Assembly: GCF_963678635.1 (NCBI RefSeq)
Contig: NC_087065.1
Span: forward strand, 9,693,579 to 9,757,578
Reading direction: 5' to 3'
Length of the DNA: 64,000 nt
DNA from: Symsagittifera roscoffensis
Taxonomy: Eukaryota > Xenacoelomorpha > Acoela > Convolutidae
In this document: positions 36,267-47,833 of the stretch, in pieces
How the letters are laid out: each line of letters begins with the position of its first letter
Numbering within the stretch: position 1 is the stretch's first letter
Notes under the pieces: generated by a model
Told to the model about the DNA's origin: nothing
What the model saw: only the letters and a program-made list of their open reading frames with translations
Database searches by the model: none
Translations under genes and position numbers: made by a program

Positions 36267-37028
36267 TGTGACATTCGACCAGAATGGACAAAAATGCAAT
36301 TTCAAAAGGGTAGCCGCTGACCTTGAGAGTTGACAGTTTTAGAAGATTAGCAACGTTATTAAGACGATTAGACGAATCGTGAAGGTCTGAAAATTCTGGA
36401 ATTTTTAAATTTTAAAATTTCGATTTGTGATGTCACACTTCCGAGAAACGTCAAAACGGCCATTTTTACAAGTAAACCAGAAAAAACACACAACAACAAC
36501 GAGAATTGCGATAGAAACAACGACGAGAAATAGAAAACACGACAGAAAATTAGCAGAGATCGCTCCGAGTTGTAACGATTGTGTCGCTACAATCGTTACA
36601 AAGCCATTCACTCCAACGGTGAAGGGTGGTGGAACCGTGAATTCAGCCTTCCGGAAAGGAAATAGGAGTGTTATTTCCCCGGATTCAGGAATCCGGAGGG
36701 ATCTCGAGACTTGAATTTAAACTGTTTTATACGAACTTTTAGCTTCCTGGTCATGCCCTGAATTGAATTTAATTAACATCTAGATTCATTTTCTAATAAT
36801 GAGAAGCTAGGAGTTGAGGGAAGGGGTTGATCCATCTTCGATGGAGATGATGATTTTTATCTACTGAACAAAAACAATAATAACAGTAACGTTTTTGTCG
36901 ACCCGATGTTGAAAAGACCACCAAAAGAACTGGCTTTGGTAGAGACGGTGAAAACCATGTAGAAGCGGCCAGTCGTTTTATAGCTTGTTTTATTTTTCGT
37001 CGATATGTTCTTCCTGGCGAAGGTTACA
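36267..37028 (+). repeat. 5' LTR of the giant element (762 bp)
   Basis: TG...CA ends. It contains GGTGAAGGGT and TTCCGGAAAGG motifs that recur, in sense or complement, in the leader. The partner LTR is 58490-59393. Confidence 0.92.
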
Positions 37029-37038
37029 TAGATGTTTT

Positions 37039-37056
37039 ATGGCGCTCCTGGGTATT
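37039..37056 (+). other. Primer-binding site candidate
   Basis: TGGCGCTCCTGGGTATT begins about ten bases after the LTR. It starts with TGG as expected; the tRNA was not identified. The offset is somewhat large. Confidence 0.4.
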
Positions 37057-39960
37057 ATTCTTTCTTAACATCATAACAGACAGAACCGTTAACGAGCACT
37101 GAGCACTCCGCGCGAAGCGGATGCTCATAATAACGCCCTTAATAGGCCCTAACCGCCGGGGCGGAAGGTTAGTTCGGAGCGCGGAAGCTTTCCGGATTCC
37201 CGTGAGTATCTTTTTAACCCAGTTAAGAACGAAAATTCAGGTTCCAGGAAGGGTGGGGGGATTGGCCGTCCCCTCGTTCCCTGAGAGGTATGTGACCAAA
37301 AACACTTAAAGATATTCAAGAAACCAAACAAAAAATAGTATAGTAACGAAGAAAAACAAAAAACAAAAAAAAATCACCGAAAAAACCAAAAACAGTAAGA
37401 AAAAAGTATAAAATCAGTAGAAATCATCCCCCATGACGAGATGTGATCCGACCCTCCCGTTTGTTGTTGTTAGATTTATATTATTGTTACAGGCATTTAT
37501 ATCAGTTGAGATTGTTACGATCAATTGTGTGGCCCGTTTGTGAGGCGTGTACTGTACGGTTATTTGAGTACTTAAGCACGTTAATGCTAATTTGCACTCA
37601 ATCCGGAAGGGTCTCGGGATTAGTGAAGAAGACTGATCCGGCAAGCAGTTCAATGAGCGACAAGAAGGGGCTCAACGACAACAACAATCGACTGTTGGGT
37701 ATCGTTAACAAGTTTTGTATCCCTTTTGGTACAAAAAGTAAGATAGTAATCTGCGGGGGGCTCGACAGTGCTGCACTGTAGTGACCCTTCACCGAACTGT
37801 GAATTTCCGAGTTAAGCACCTTATTTCGGATACTGAACAAACCCGGAAGGGTATAGTTTTACTATTATTATTACTTATACAGCCTATATTAATACTCCTA
37901 TATCGTTTTTCAGTGAAAAACACAATAAATGGACCGGTTTTTAGGGTCAGAATAGCGATATTTTGATCCCCCCACAAATCGCGATTTTGAGATACCGATA
38001 TTTTTTGAAACACAAAAAAGCGCTAAATTAGTGAGTAACATCGTAATTGAATTAGTATAATAGGTAGAACCGGTTGAGTTTAGACCAGAAGTGATGGAAC
38101 TATTTGGGTACCAAAAACCGAAGTTTCGTGATTTTTGAATAAACGAAACGCTACAAAATAAGAAAATTTTTTGAAATTCTTGAGTTAGGACAGTAAAAAT
38201 TGTTGTTCAGACAACGTCTACTATTGAATCGACAGGTTTCAAAACCCGTTTGCCGATAACCTTCCGGGTTACAGAGAAATCGAACTTAACCTTAACGTAT
38301 TTGATTTAGTGGATTCATCAATCCGGAGGGGTACAGGTAGCATAGTTTTTTGCAAATTTTTTCAACTAAAGCGTTTTAGATCGGGTCTTTTGAATTGAAC
38401 TAGAAGAGTAAAAGCCTTCTGAGCTCGGATCAATAATTTTTAGGTCGAAAGGACCTGATTTGCGGAAAAAGTTAGGCGGAACCTATAAGAGAGAAAAATT
38501 TTTGAGTGTAAAAAAAAAGGCGTTTTGGTTAATAACTTTGGAACTACTGGGCATATCGAGTTGATCTTGGTACCAATAGATCAGAAATTAGCTGAGCTTA
38601 CTCATAGAAGCAATTACTCAATTATTCGAAAAAGTAAGCGTGAAAATTTTTTTTAGGATTGTTTTTTTAGCAAATTCACCAATTTGGGAAGGTAGACCCT
38701 TCACGTTTTATAAAAAAATTTTTTAGAAAGCACTTACACTCCTACCAAAGGGTAGTAACGGTTGAATAAGGCAATTTAGCGCTGCTCTAGACAAAAAGGG
38801 AAGGCTAAGGGGACCAGAAAACCTCAGTCAAGTCGAAACTAGGCTAGTGATTAGACCCTTCACGGTTAGGGTGAATTGTCAAATAAGAGGCTTAACTTCA
38901 ATCCAGAAAGGTCTACGGAAAGACGATACACCCTTCCTTGTTAGTTCAGACAGCATAATAGCATCGGAGAACGTATCCGGAAGGGTTTCGGGTGAAAGTT
39001 TAAAAAAGTCCCTGAGAGGCTATATTTACAAACCCGGAGGGGTCCCAATCCGGAGGGGTTCCAATTTTGCCAATCCGAAGGGGTCCTATTTTTGACAATC
39101 CGGAAGAGCCCTCTTTTTACCAATCCGGAGGGGTCCTATTCTGCCAATCCGGAGGGGTCCTGTTTTTGCCAATCAGGAGGGGTCCTATTTTTGTCAATCC
39201 GGAGGGGTATTGTTTTGTCAAGACTTAAGAAGACAACAGAAAAGGACGTAGTTAAAGGTATTAGGTTATTAAAGATAGGCTGGGAACCAGTGACTGCACT
39301 GGTAACTTGCCTTTTATAAAAAACCAAACCAAAACAAAACAGGTTCAAACTCGGACATTCGCGACACTAGGTCTAAATTGAGCAAGAGTGTGTAACTCAT
39401 TGGTGTGGATTGAAATTCAAAACGTTTTTGAGAAAAAAGATTGCCCTGAGGATTTTAGTAGGTCTAGCTCGGGCAGTCCGAAGGCAGATAGGTAACACTG
39501 AACTCGGTGGGTGCAATAGACGCCCACATGAGAAAATTACTGCCTTCGAGTTTTGTCTGTTTGGTGCAGCACCAATCAGGGAAAGCTCTTTCTTTAGAAA
39601 CAAGTTCGACTATCATATTGCGACCGACTAAGTACAAAGCACATACGTTTTTCATAAAAAATATTCTTATTTTTTTTTTGATTTTAAATCAATAATATTT
39701 GAGCTTAATTGAGTAGTGAGAACACTATTTTTTAAGTATATTGATATCATCAGGTGTGCTAGCTTCATATTTTATAACTAAAAATCAATTATTGTGAATA
39801 AATTGTATACACGCTGTACTGTGATAACATACAAGGATTCGTGGTCACGATTTAATAGAAACTTTTGGAATTTTTTTGTGTTGTGTTGTTATTATCAGTA
39901 GTCAGATCAAAAGGACACTAGCAATCGAATTGAGTGTATAGGCAGTAAGAAGTGATAAAT
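37057..39960 (+). other. Long leader of the giant element
   Basis: No supported gene. The motif TCCGGARGGGT is scattered through it (for example near 37601, 37843, 38320 and 38977) and forms the tandem array at 39031-39215. Complements such as ACCCTTCACC (37788) match GGTGAAGGGT in the LTR exactly, allowing long-range pairing. It may carry packaging, dimerisation or splice-donor functions. Confidence 0.55.
39031..39215 (+). repeat. 25-bp tandem repeat array in the leader
   Basis: Eight units of about 25 bp with consensus AATCCGGAGGGGTCC plus a T-rich spacer. Unit starts step 25, 25, 25, 23, 26 and 25 bp. Substitutions between units are mostly in the spacer. Confidence 0.85.
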
Positions 39961-40111
39961 CAATAATGAGTTTAGACAAGTCAAGGATACCTAAACAAAG
40001 TGATAGCTCAAGGAAATTTATACCGGAGAAACAGAGAAAAGCAATGAACGACCCTTTTGTGGAAAGGATCACACGAACCCGGACCGACAAAGGGAGACGG
40101 TTTCAGGCAGG

Positions 40112-41173
40112 ATGGTTAAGACCAGGAGTCAAAAGTCCTCAGATGAGCGAACAGCAATGCTAGAAGTGGAGGTCTATCCGGACCAGGCCATGGATGAGAA
40201 CCAGGAAAGACATGGACCGGAGGGGAGAGGAAACAGAAGGCTGGCAAGTGAATCTACTCCGGTAGAACAAGGCCAAGACTTTGCCACTTTCACCGGGACA
40301 CTGGACCGAGAGGAGATGTCGGAACTGTCCGACATCTCTACTGAAATTCTGGCAACTAGACGATCTCCCACAGACCACATCATGATGGCAGGCGTGACGG
40401 AGAAACAGGCAACGTCCTCATAATTTTTAGAAAGAGTGAAGAACACTTTCGGAAACATCTTTCCATTTACCATGGGAGCGGGTACAGGCGGTGAAGGAGA
40501 GTCCCAGGAAGAAGAAGATGACAATGACGAGCAAGTTGAAAATGGATCTCGAGTCAGCCTCAATAGTTCGACTCAGGAGAACGAAGCATACACCGACAGA
40601 GGGACTGGCACCATGGACCAATTTGGTGTAGTGAGGACAATAAGCAAAACCACAAACACATCAGGCCAGTCAGGAGACTTTGTGAGTATAAAAAATTCGG
40701 AAATGCGAACTGGGGAGAATAGAAACACAGGGCTAAGCAACGCACCGGCGGATCCAGTGGTGGATAATGAAAAGACTTCGAGGCAGAGAATTAAAGCCCG
40801 AATCTCGACCAGTACCAAGCTACCTGGGATCGACAGGGTGACACCGCCACTTGTGACGCCACTAGTGGATATCGGAGTATCAATTGAAGAAGCCTTGACC
40901 AACATAGTGGGCAGCATAGGAAAACAGAATGAACAGATGTCCATAAGAATCAGTGAACTGGAAAAGGCGGTCCACGTCGAGAGAGAAAGTCTGCGGGAAG
41001 AAATAAACCGCAATAGATAAGAAATTGGTAGAAGCGAAAAACGCTTGAAGGAAAGGATGGATGAACACTTGGCCAAGAACTTGTCGCGAATGACAAGGGA
41101 AGCGGAACAAAGAGAGCTACGGTTAAGAGACGACATGGAGAGGTTGAGAATTCAACAAGAGCAGACTCGGTAG
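40112..41173 (+). pseudogene. Gag N-terminal region, interrupted
   Basis: One frame runs from the ATG at 40112 past TAA stops at 40421 and 41018 to a TAG at 41171. The product is acidic and Ser/Thr-rich, then becomes a strongly charged coiled coil (I-S-E-L-E-K-A-V-H-V-E-R, continuing through the 41018 stop as E-K-R-L-K-E-R-M-D-E-H). Continuation of the heptads across the stop shows it is a mutation. A coiled coil before the capsid domain is known in several gypsy Gags. Confidence 0.65.
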
Positions 41174-41193
41174 GACCCTGCAGGGAGCCGAGG

Positions 41194-42653
41194 GTGAACT
41201 TCAATGATCAACAGAATAGGAGATTGACATATGGATCCACTACAGGCAGGGGCAGTTCATCAGGCTATGCCACTGGGGATAATAGAACATGGGGCCCAAA
41301 TATCAGAGGAAGTTCAACTGGCAACAGACAGACCTCAAACGAACAAACGACGCAAGGCACACATGCGACTGGGAGAGGTGATTCCAGGAACAGGAGTCAT
41401 GCGAGCCCAGGGAGGAGTCATGCGAGCCAAGGAAGAAACAATCCGAGCGATTCGGACGGAAGGGAAGTTCCAAGTAAAGAACCCTTATCAGGGGCAATGA
41501 TACACAGGCGGGGCATTCAAGATATGCTTCATCAATGGCCACAGCCTTTGAACCTCTGAACAGGTCTTTGGAGACATTCCTTACGAGGTTATCTAGAACC
41601 CATGAACAATGCGAAAAGTCCAGAAAGTTTTTTAAGATACCAAGATGCTACAAAGACGAATCTGATGGCTGTATTGATACCTGGATAGAAGTGATGAAAT
41701 TGCATTTCGAGGAAGAGGACTTGTCAGAAAGGCAAGAATGCAGTGCGCTTACCAGTAACTTGGAAGGGACAGCCCTGAACTGCGTGAGGGCCAAAAAGCA
41801 GTACCAGCGGGAAAATGCTGAAAAAATGTTTGAAATCTTTTTAAATAGTCTTGGATCAGGGGTGCACGGACACCAAGCATTGATGTGCTTCGAGAAATGG
41901 AGGCAACGAGAGAATGAGACAATAGACAAGTTTCCAGACGATTTGGAGATGCTGAGAAGGCGTAGCGAACCAGATGAGTCAAACAGAAGGATGAACCTGG
42001 TAGTAGCCTCAAAATTCATCGATGGTGTGAAGAATGATGAACTTCGAACAATGTTAGCAACACATTACACACCACTTTCAACCAATGCGCCAACACCAGA
42101 GGAGTTGAGACTCAAGTCAAAAGGGTATCTTTTGCTGAAGCCTCCATCGAGATCTGGATATTACAAGAACAATTATTGCAATTTTAACAACGGACCAGCG
42201 AACCAAGGAAACAACTGGTACAAACCAAGGGACTATAAGGACAAGAGACGCTCTTGTGCAAATTGTAGTTCGACGGACCATCACGTGTCAGCATGCCCAG
42301 CTTACAAATAGGGCATGAAAGCAATAGGTTTTAGCCTCGAGGACGACGATGCGTCAGAAGTCGACCATGAAGATTTCATGAGAGGAGTAATTGCAAAATT
42401 CGGCCCGAAGTGTTTCTTTTCCAACTTGGAAGGTCATTTTAAATCGGATTGTCCGCAATTCTGGGATTCTGTGGCAGACATCAAGCATCCAAGGCATAAG
42501 GAAGCTTTATGGGGCGTGAAAGCCAGCAAGGCTCGCCTGCTGAGTGAAGTGGAGGCGCGCAGAAAAGAAAAACCGCAAGAGCTTGCAACGAAGAAGATGC
42601 AGTCGGTAACGGAAGAGATATATGAACCGGAACCCTGTGACTGCGGCGGATGA
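41194..42653 (+). pseudogene. Gag capsid and nucleocapsid region, interrupted
   Basis: 41194-41559 is a Gly/Ser/Arg/Thr-rich low-complexity stretch in one frame. The frame then changes near 41530 to a capsid-like helical domain (41560-42130; W-I-E-V-M-K-L-H-F, C-F-E-K-W-R-Q-R). A zinc knuckle C-A-N-C-S-S-T-D-H-H-V-S-A-C follows, then a TAG at 42309. The same frame goes on to a second knuckle-like motif C-F-F-S-N-L-E-G-H-F-K-S-D-C and stops at 42651. Pol continues in the next frame, so a +1 shift near 42640 may be natural; the TAG is more likely damage. Confidence 0.75.
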
Positions 42654-44289
42654 CTTCAAGATTGATTATAGGGCAGCCGCGAGGGATGCTCTAAACAGAA
42701 TCCAACAGGAATTGGTAACGAAGGAGATCGAACAAAAGGTGAAGCTCGAATTGGAAAATGAGAAATGACAGGAAAAACTGAACGCCTTCGAGGCATCAGA
42801 GGTCGAAGAAACGAAAGCGCCAAGTAGTTTGAGCTTGAAACCAAATGTGATCTCCGGGCAGAGGTTCGGTATGGTGCCACAAGGAAGCAAAATACAATCA
42901 ATAATCTCGATGGCGGGACACCAGGTAATCAGAAATCTGAGTGAACCATCAGAGTTCACTTTGATGCATTTGGACACATATGCAGATTATCTGAGGCAGG
43001 TGGAGCCACGCACTGAATCAAGAGCTGTGCGAGCACTACTAACAACGGGTGGCCCTCGAATAAAGAAGCTTCACGGGCGCTACGTGGAAGTCTATGGACC
43101 GTATCAAGTGATGCTGAACGTGGATGGAATCAGTATCTACACTAGGACATAAGTGACAACAGAAAGTGACCAAATAGGGCAGATCTATTTGGGTGAAGAA
43201 GAAATTAAAGTCCGTAGGATAGGCCATGACGCCATGATGGAGCAAGCCGCGGTTCACATTGGATACGAAGCAGATGTGACTGCACATCTGCTCGACACCA
43301 GCGGAAAGAAAATGGGAGTCACAGGGCTTCTGGACACAGGAGCGGTAGTGAGCGTGATGCCGATAAAAACTTGGGAAAGAATGGGCTTCACGAGGGAAGA
43401 TCTAATTCCGACGAATCTCCGACTGGCCGCGGCCAATCGAGGAGCAATTTACGTATCCGGAAGAACACCAATAACGGTCCTACACATGGGAAGACGGGAT
43501 CTTTGGATGAGCTTCCTGGTAGTAGAGAATCTGGAGGACTTCGACCAATTCATCTTGGGCAGAGATTTTGTCAGGAAGTTCCACGTGATGATTGACTTGA
43601 ACAACGGTCTATTAAGGGTTAAAAACAAGGACCGGAAGTATGTTAAGAAATCAATAAATAGAATAATAACAGATGAAAATAAGGTACCAATATTTTTAGA
43701 TAGAAAGGTAAAACTACAGCCGGGACAGGCTGTGGTAGCAATTTTTAGAATGAGGAATCTGAATTCGCTAAGTGATAGCAAACATGTTTGTTTGGTGCCA
43801 AATCCAAATAGTCAAAGTTCAGTAATTTTAGGCCGGACTTTCTCGGTAACTCGAAAAGGACTGTGTGTCAGTGTGTTATTGAACACACTGGACACCACGG
43901 TTTCAATCCAGCGTGGTAAGAAACTTGGTTACGCTTTGCCGATGAATGAAGAGACACAAAACTTGAAGAGATATAGTGTGAAAAACTGTCCTTATCATGC
44001 CAATAAAGATAAAATTTTAAAAAGAATTAATGAATTTAAATCTATTCATAAACAGTTTTCAATGAGATCCGAAACGGATGACGGTTTGTCGAGCTGCTCG
44101 AATTTTCCGGAACGCCCCTCGTCTTATGAACCAAAATCTGACAAACCGGTTTTGCCAGATATAGAACACTTAAGAGGGAAAATAGGCGAGAGAGATTTTG
44201 AAGTATTTCGGGCGGTTTTAAATCGGAACGCGGATGTATTTTCAAAACATAAGGCGGATATCGGTTGCTGTAACTTCATCGAACACTAA
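42640..44289 (+). pseudogene. Pol N-terminus with aspartic protease
   Basis: The frame continues through TGA (42766) and TAA (43150) to TAA (44287). The retropepsin lies around 43320-43600: G-L-L-D-T-G-A-V-V-S-V-M-P with catalytic Asp, then the flap region and F-I-L-G-R-D-F near its end, as in Ty3/gypsy proteases. The preceding 200 residues have no recognised domain. A linker with Cys and charged residues leads towards RT. Confidence 0.8.
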
Positions 44290-45685
44290 ATCGAACTTGA
44301 GGAAGGCGCCGTTCCCCACAGGGAAGGCGCAAGACGAATGACGCCACATATATCGGAAGCGTGCCGAGCGGAGATAGATTTGTTGCTCGAATATGACATG
44401 ATAGAACCCTCGAAGCCGCCGTGGGCTTGCGGGGTAGTCATGGCAAAAAAGAAAGGGAGGTGACTTAGGTTCTATTGCGACTTTCGTTACTTGAACGCGG
44501 TGACAAAAAAAAGATGCGTACCCGATACCGCGAAAAGACGCGAGTCTCTCTAAACTTAGGGATGCCAAATTCCTCACCACATTGGATTTGGGTTCTGCCT
44601 TCTGGCAGGTCCCTCTGCGGAAGAAGGACAGGGAGAAGACAGGATTCGCATGTGAATTTGGGTTGTACCAGTGAAAGAGAATGCCCTTCGGCTTGTGCAA
44701 CGCAACGGCCACTTTTCAAAGACTGATGGCTCAGGCTTTGACCAGAGTGACGAAGAAGTACGGGAATCTTGTGATAAGTTACGTGGATGACGTGGTCATA
44801 GCAACACCAACCCTGGAAGACCACATTGATTGGCTCGATGAGGTCTTTGACTGCATGAAGAGAGCAGGCTTAAAATGCAAACCATCGAAATGCGAGATCC
44901 TGAGGGATTCGATCAAGTATCTAGGAAGAATGGTGGACAGGCATGGTGTGAGGCCGGGCCCGGAAGCAGTAGAGGCTGTGCTGACGTGGAAGGCTCCAAG
45001 AATGGACACACAACTCATGAGCTTCCTAGGGTTTACCAATTATTACCGTGAGTTCATAAAAGGATATGCAGACAAGGTGTATCCCATGCAGAAGCTGATG
45101 CGCAACAAAGGAAAGAAGTTCGAATGGAGCGATGAAGCTCAAACTGCCTTCGAGAACATAAAGCGGGAACTGTACGAAGCCCCAGTGCTAGGCATGCCTA
45201 TTGAAAAAGGCATGTATGTTCTTGATACAGACACATCAGTAGTAGCGATCTCAGGAATACTGCATCAGGAGCAGGAATGGAATGGAAGAACCGTTCTCCG
45301 TCCCATTGCATATGGCAGTAAGGTGTTAAGTGACACTGAGATGAAATATGGTGCACCAAAAGCAGAAATGTTTGCAGTAATCACATTTGTGGAAAAATAC
45401 CGCGCATACTTGGGGAGCGCTCCCTTTAAGTTACGCGTGGACAACAGAGCGTTATCCTGGTTGAAGACATACTCGATGGATCAGAGTTATATTGGTAGAT
45501 GGATAGTGAGATTAGATGGCTACTACATGATAATCGAGCACAGGATGCGTGACAAACACCAGAATTCTGACTCAGCAAGAAAACCGAGTTCTATGAAAGA
45601 TTGGAACATAAGCAAGCCAATCAGGCAGAAATCATGGAAGGATTCTCGTCTCTGGACAAGGAAACTTATGAAGCGCTTCCCTTGA
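44290..45685 (+). pseudogene. Reverse transcriptase and RNase H
   Basis: RT starts as I-E-L-E-E-G-A-V-P-H, is broken by TGA at 44461 and a frameshift near 44510, and resumes as L-D-L-G-S-A-F-W-Q-V-P-L. A TGA follows at 44672 where W is normal, then M-P-F-G-L-C-N-A, the catalytic Y-V-D-D near 44780, and the thumb (F-L-G-F-T-N-Y-Y-R). RNase H has D-T-D at its first acidic site, the E of K-A-E-M-F-A-V and R-V-D-N. This is a standard Ty3/gypsy arrangement. The end of RNase H runs into a frameshift near 45600. Confidence 0.92.
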
Positions 45686-46974
45686 CGAGATGGTTGTATA
45701 AGCCTGGACATCCAATCCCAGGACATCCTGAGTTACCTGTAGAGAAAGCAGCCGAGATAAAGATTCTATCGAAGAAGGACCCGGTGCCCTTGGACCTGTT
45801 GCTACGCTCGAACCTGGTCCAGCAGGAACTCTCTCGCATGAACATTAACAGCCTCTCCTTATTGGATAAAACGGTGCAGGTCACACCGCAAGTGATGCGG
45901 ATGCTGGGTTGATTGTTAGAGAGAGAAGTGACCAGAGATGACCCCAAGTGGGCAGCTGCTATGGCATCACTGACAGTCAATGAGAAGGTGAAGATCATGC
46001 CGTCAAGACGACAACACAAAGAAAACGAGAGGGAATAAAGAACAATAGTTCAGCAACTAGTATCCTCAATACCCCACGAGGTTTTAACCAGTACTTCATA
46101 CAGACGGAAAAGGCAGGAGAACGATACGCAAAAGAAAACCGTTACCTTTGAGGACCAGGATAAGGAAGGTGAGAGGGTTGAACGAAACCTGGTGCAAGAT
46201 TGTTTGTCTGGGGAGACGAATAGTGAGAAGAGCCGGCGAGTTCAAGATCAACACCCGGGACAAAGAAGTTTGTCTGGGGAGTCTGATGTAGATGAAAAAG
46301 TTCCTGATGAGAAACAGGACCTGGAGAACAAAGTTTTGTCCGAGGAGTTCAGATGGATGCGAAGAACGCACAGAACTGATCCGGAGGAGGGGACGTGCTA
46401 TATCGCAGACTCTTCAATGGATGACAACTCCCGGAACTCAGGAATTGGCATCTACTCAGACAGGAACTCGAGCTCAGGATCGGAACTGTCAGAGCTAGCG
46501 ATCCACACATTACTAGTGGAAACTCGAGCAAGGGATCTGTACAGGGAGGTATATCAAGACCCTGACACTGATCGCTACCTCATACCAGGTGAAAGAGTCT
46601 TTGATAACGCAGCGGATGATGTGGAAACAATAACGGTATCGAAACGTTCGATAAGTCTGTTGCCACAAAAAGAGGTAGTCAGGACTGATCTTCAGCCGTT
46701 CGAACAAAACACAGCCGTTGACAAAGATTTGGTGCGTTAAGATGGAAGAAGAAACGCATCAGCCAACGAGCTGAATAGTCAGATGAGGGTCATGAAGTCG
46801 TACTTGAAGGCGAGATACAGACTCTTGGACCTACTAAGAGCGCATAGAAATGACCGCATGACAAGCAACCTGAAAAGTTGGATCGAAAATGGTGCGCCGG
46901 ACAAAAGAAACCTGGAGGAAGACAGTTACCGTAATCTGAGACAGTACTTCATGCAGAAAGAGGGAAGGTTATAA
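45601..46974 (+). pseudogene. Acidic insert between RNase H and integrase, function unknown
   Basis: About 1.3 kb of coding-like sequence in one frame with stops at 45910, 46036, 46738 and 46972. Normally only a short connection domain separates RNase H from integrase. The middle (46192-46740) is rich in Asp, Glu, Ser and Arg with D-S-S-M-D-D-N-S-type patches, while the end (46783-46974) is a basic helical segment. No domain was recognised. It could be an enlarged tether or an extra Pol-derived protein. Confidence 0.55.
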
Positions 46975-47044
46975 CTACAATAGAAGAGATGAAGACAAAG
47001 TCCTGTACAAGTATAACGCGACAGTGTTGCGCTAACTCTATCAG

Positions 47045-47833
47045 ACAGAACTTTTATTCAGGTCGCATGACCAGATGGGCCATCAGGGAATTGACGAGGT
47101 ATATCAGAGGATCCTGAAGCGCTTTGAGTAGCCTGGAATGAAAAAGGCATGCGAGAACTGAGTAACGGCATGTCTGTCATGCCAACAGGTGAAGGATCCA
47201 AGGAAGTTACGAATTCCTTTGCAGTCGATCGAGTCCTCTAAATTCAACGAGGTGGTGCAGATTGATCACCAAAAGATATGCATGACAGACAGTGGTTATA
47301 ATCAAGTCTTGGTCATGATAGATCACTTCACGAAGTATGCAGGGGCCGTGCCCTGCATAACTGCCTCAGCGGAAGAGACGTGCGATCACCTGATCAATAC
47401 GTGGATTGCGAGACATGGTTGTCCGATGACATTTCAATCGGATAATGGAACAGCTTTCGTGGGAGAAATCACGAAAGAGCTTATGAGACGCTCACAGGTT
47501 GCTCAAGCTCACTCCACGACATACCATCCCCAGACGAATGGCTCAGTGGAAAGGCAGAATCGAAAGTTAGTTTCGATGCTGAGGGTATATTGTTCCAGGT
47601 ACATGACCGATTGGGACAGATACCTTCCACAAGTGATGGGAGCTTATTACAACACGCAACATTCCACCACCGGATTTAAACCACACATGATGCTGACCGG
47701 ACACGAGAAGTCTTTGCCCCTGAATTTCTTCTACCCAGAGTTTGAGGGTAAGAAAACGACACCACAGGTCTTTGTACGGGATGTGATTAGACGTCAACAG
47801 GAGTTAAACGACTTATGTAGACGAAATACTTAG
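47045..47833 (+). pseudogene. Integrase, zinc-binding and catalytic domains
   Basis: An H-H-C-C-type start is visible (S-H-D-Q-M-G-H, then A-C-L-S-C-Q-Q), with TAG at 47129 and TGA at 47159 both sitting where tryptophan is expected. The catalytic core has D in V-Q-I-D-H-Q, D in Q-S-D-N-G-T and E in N-G-S-V-E-R-Q-N, the D,D-35-E pattern of retroviral-type integrases. It ends at TAG 47831 and resumes in another frame. Confidence 0.92.

Noticed and set aside
37443-37966. Short ORFs in the giant element leader
   Set aside because: They are mutually overlapping, compositionally unremarkable and full of the repeated leader motif; no evidence of coding.
39031-39215. 25-bp tandem array as a possible CRISPR or satellite
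   Set aside because: Spacers are nearly identical T-rich stretches and the motif also occurs dispersed in the same leader, so it is an element-internal tandem repeat.
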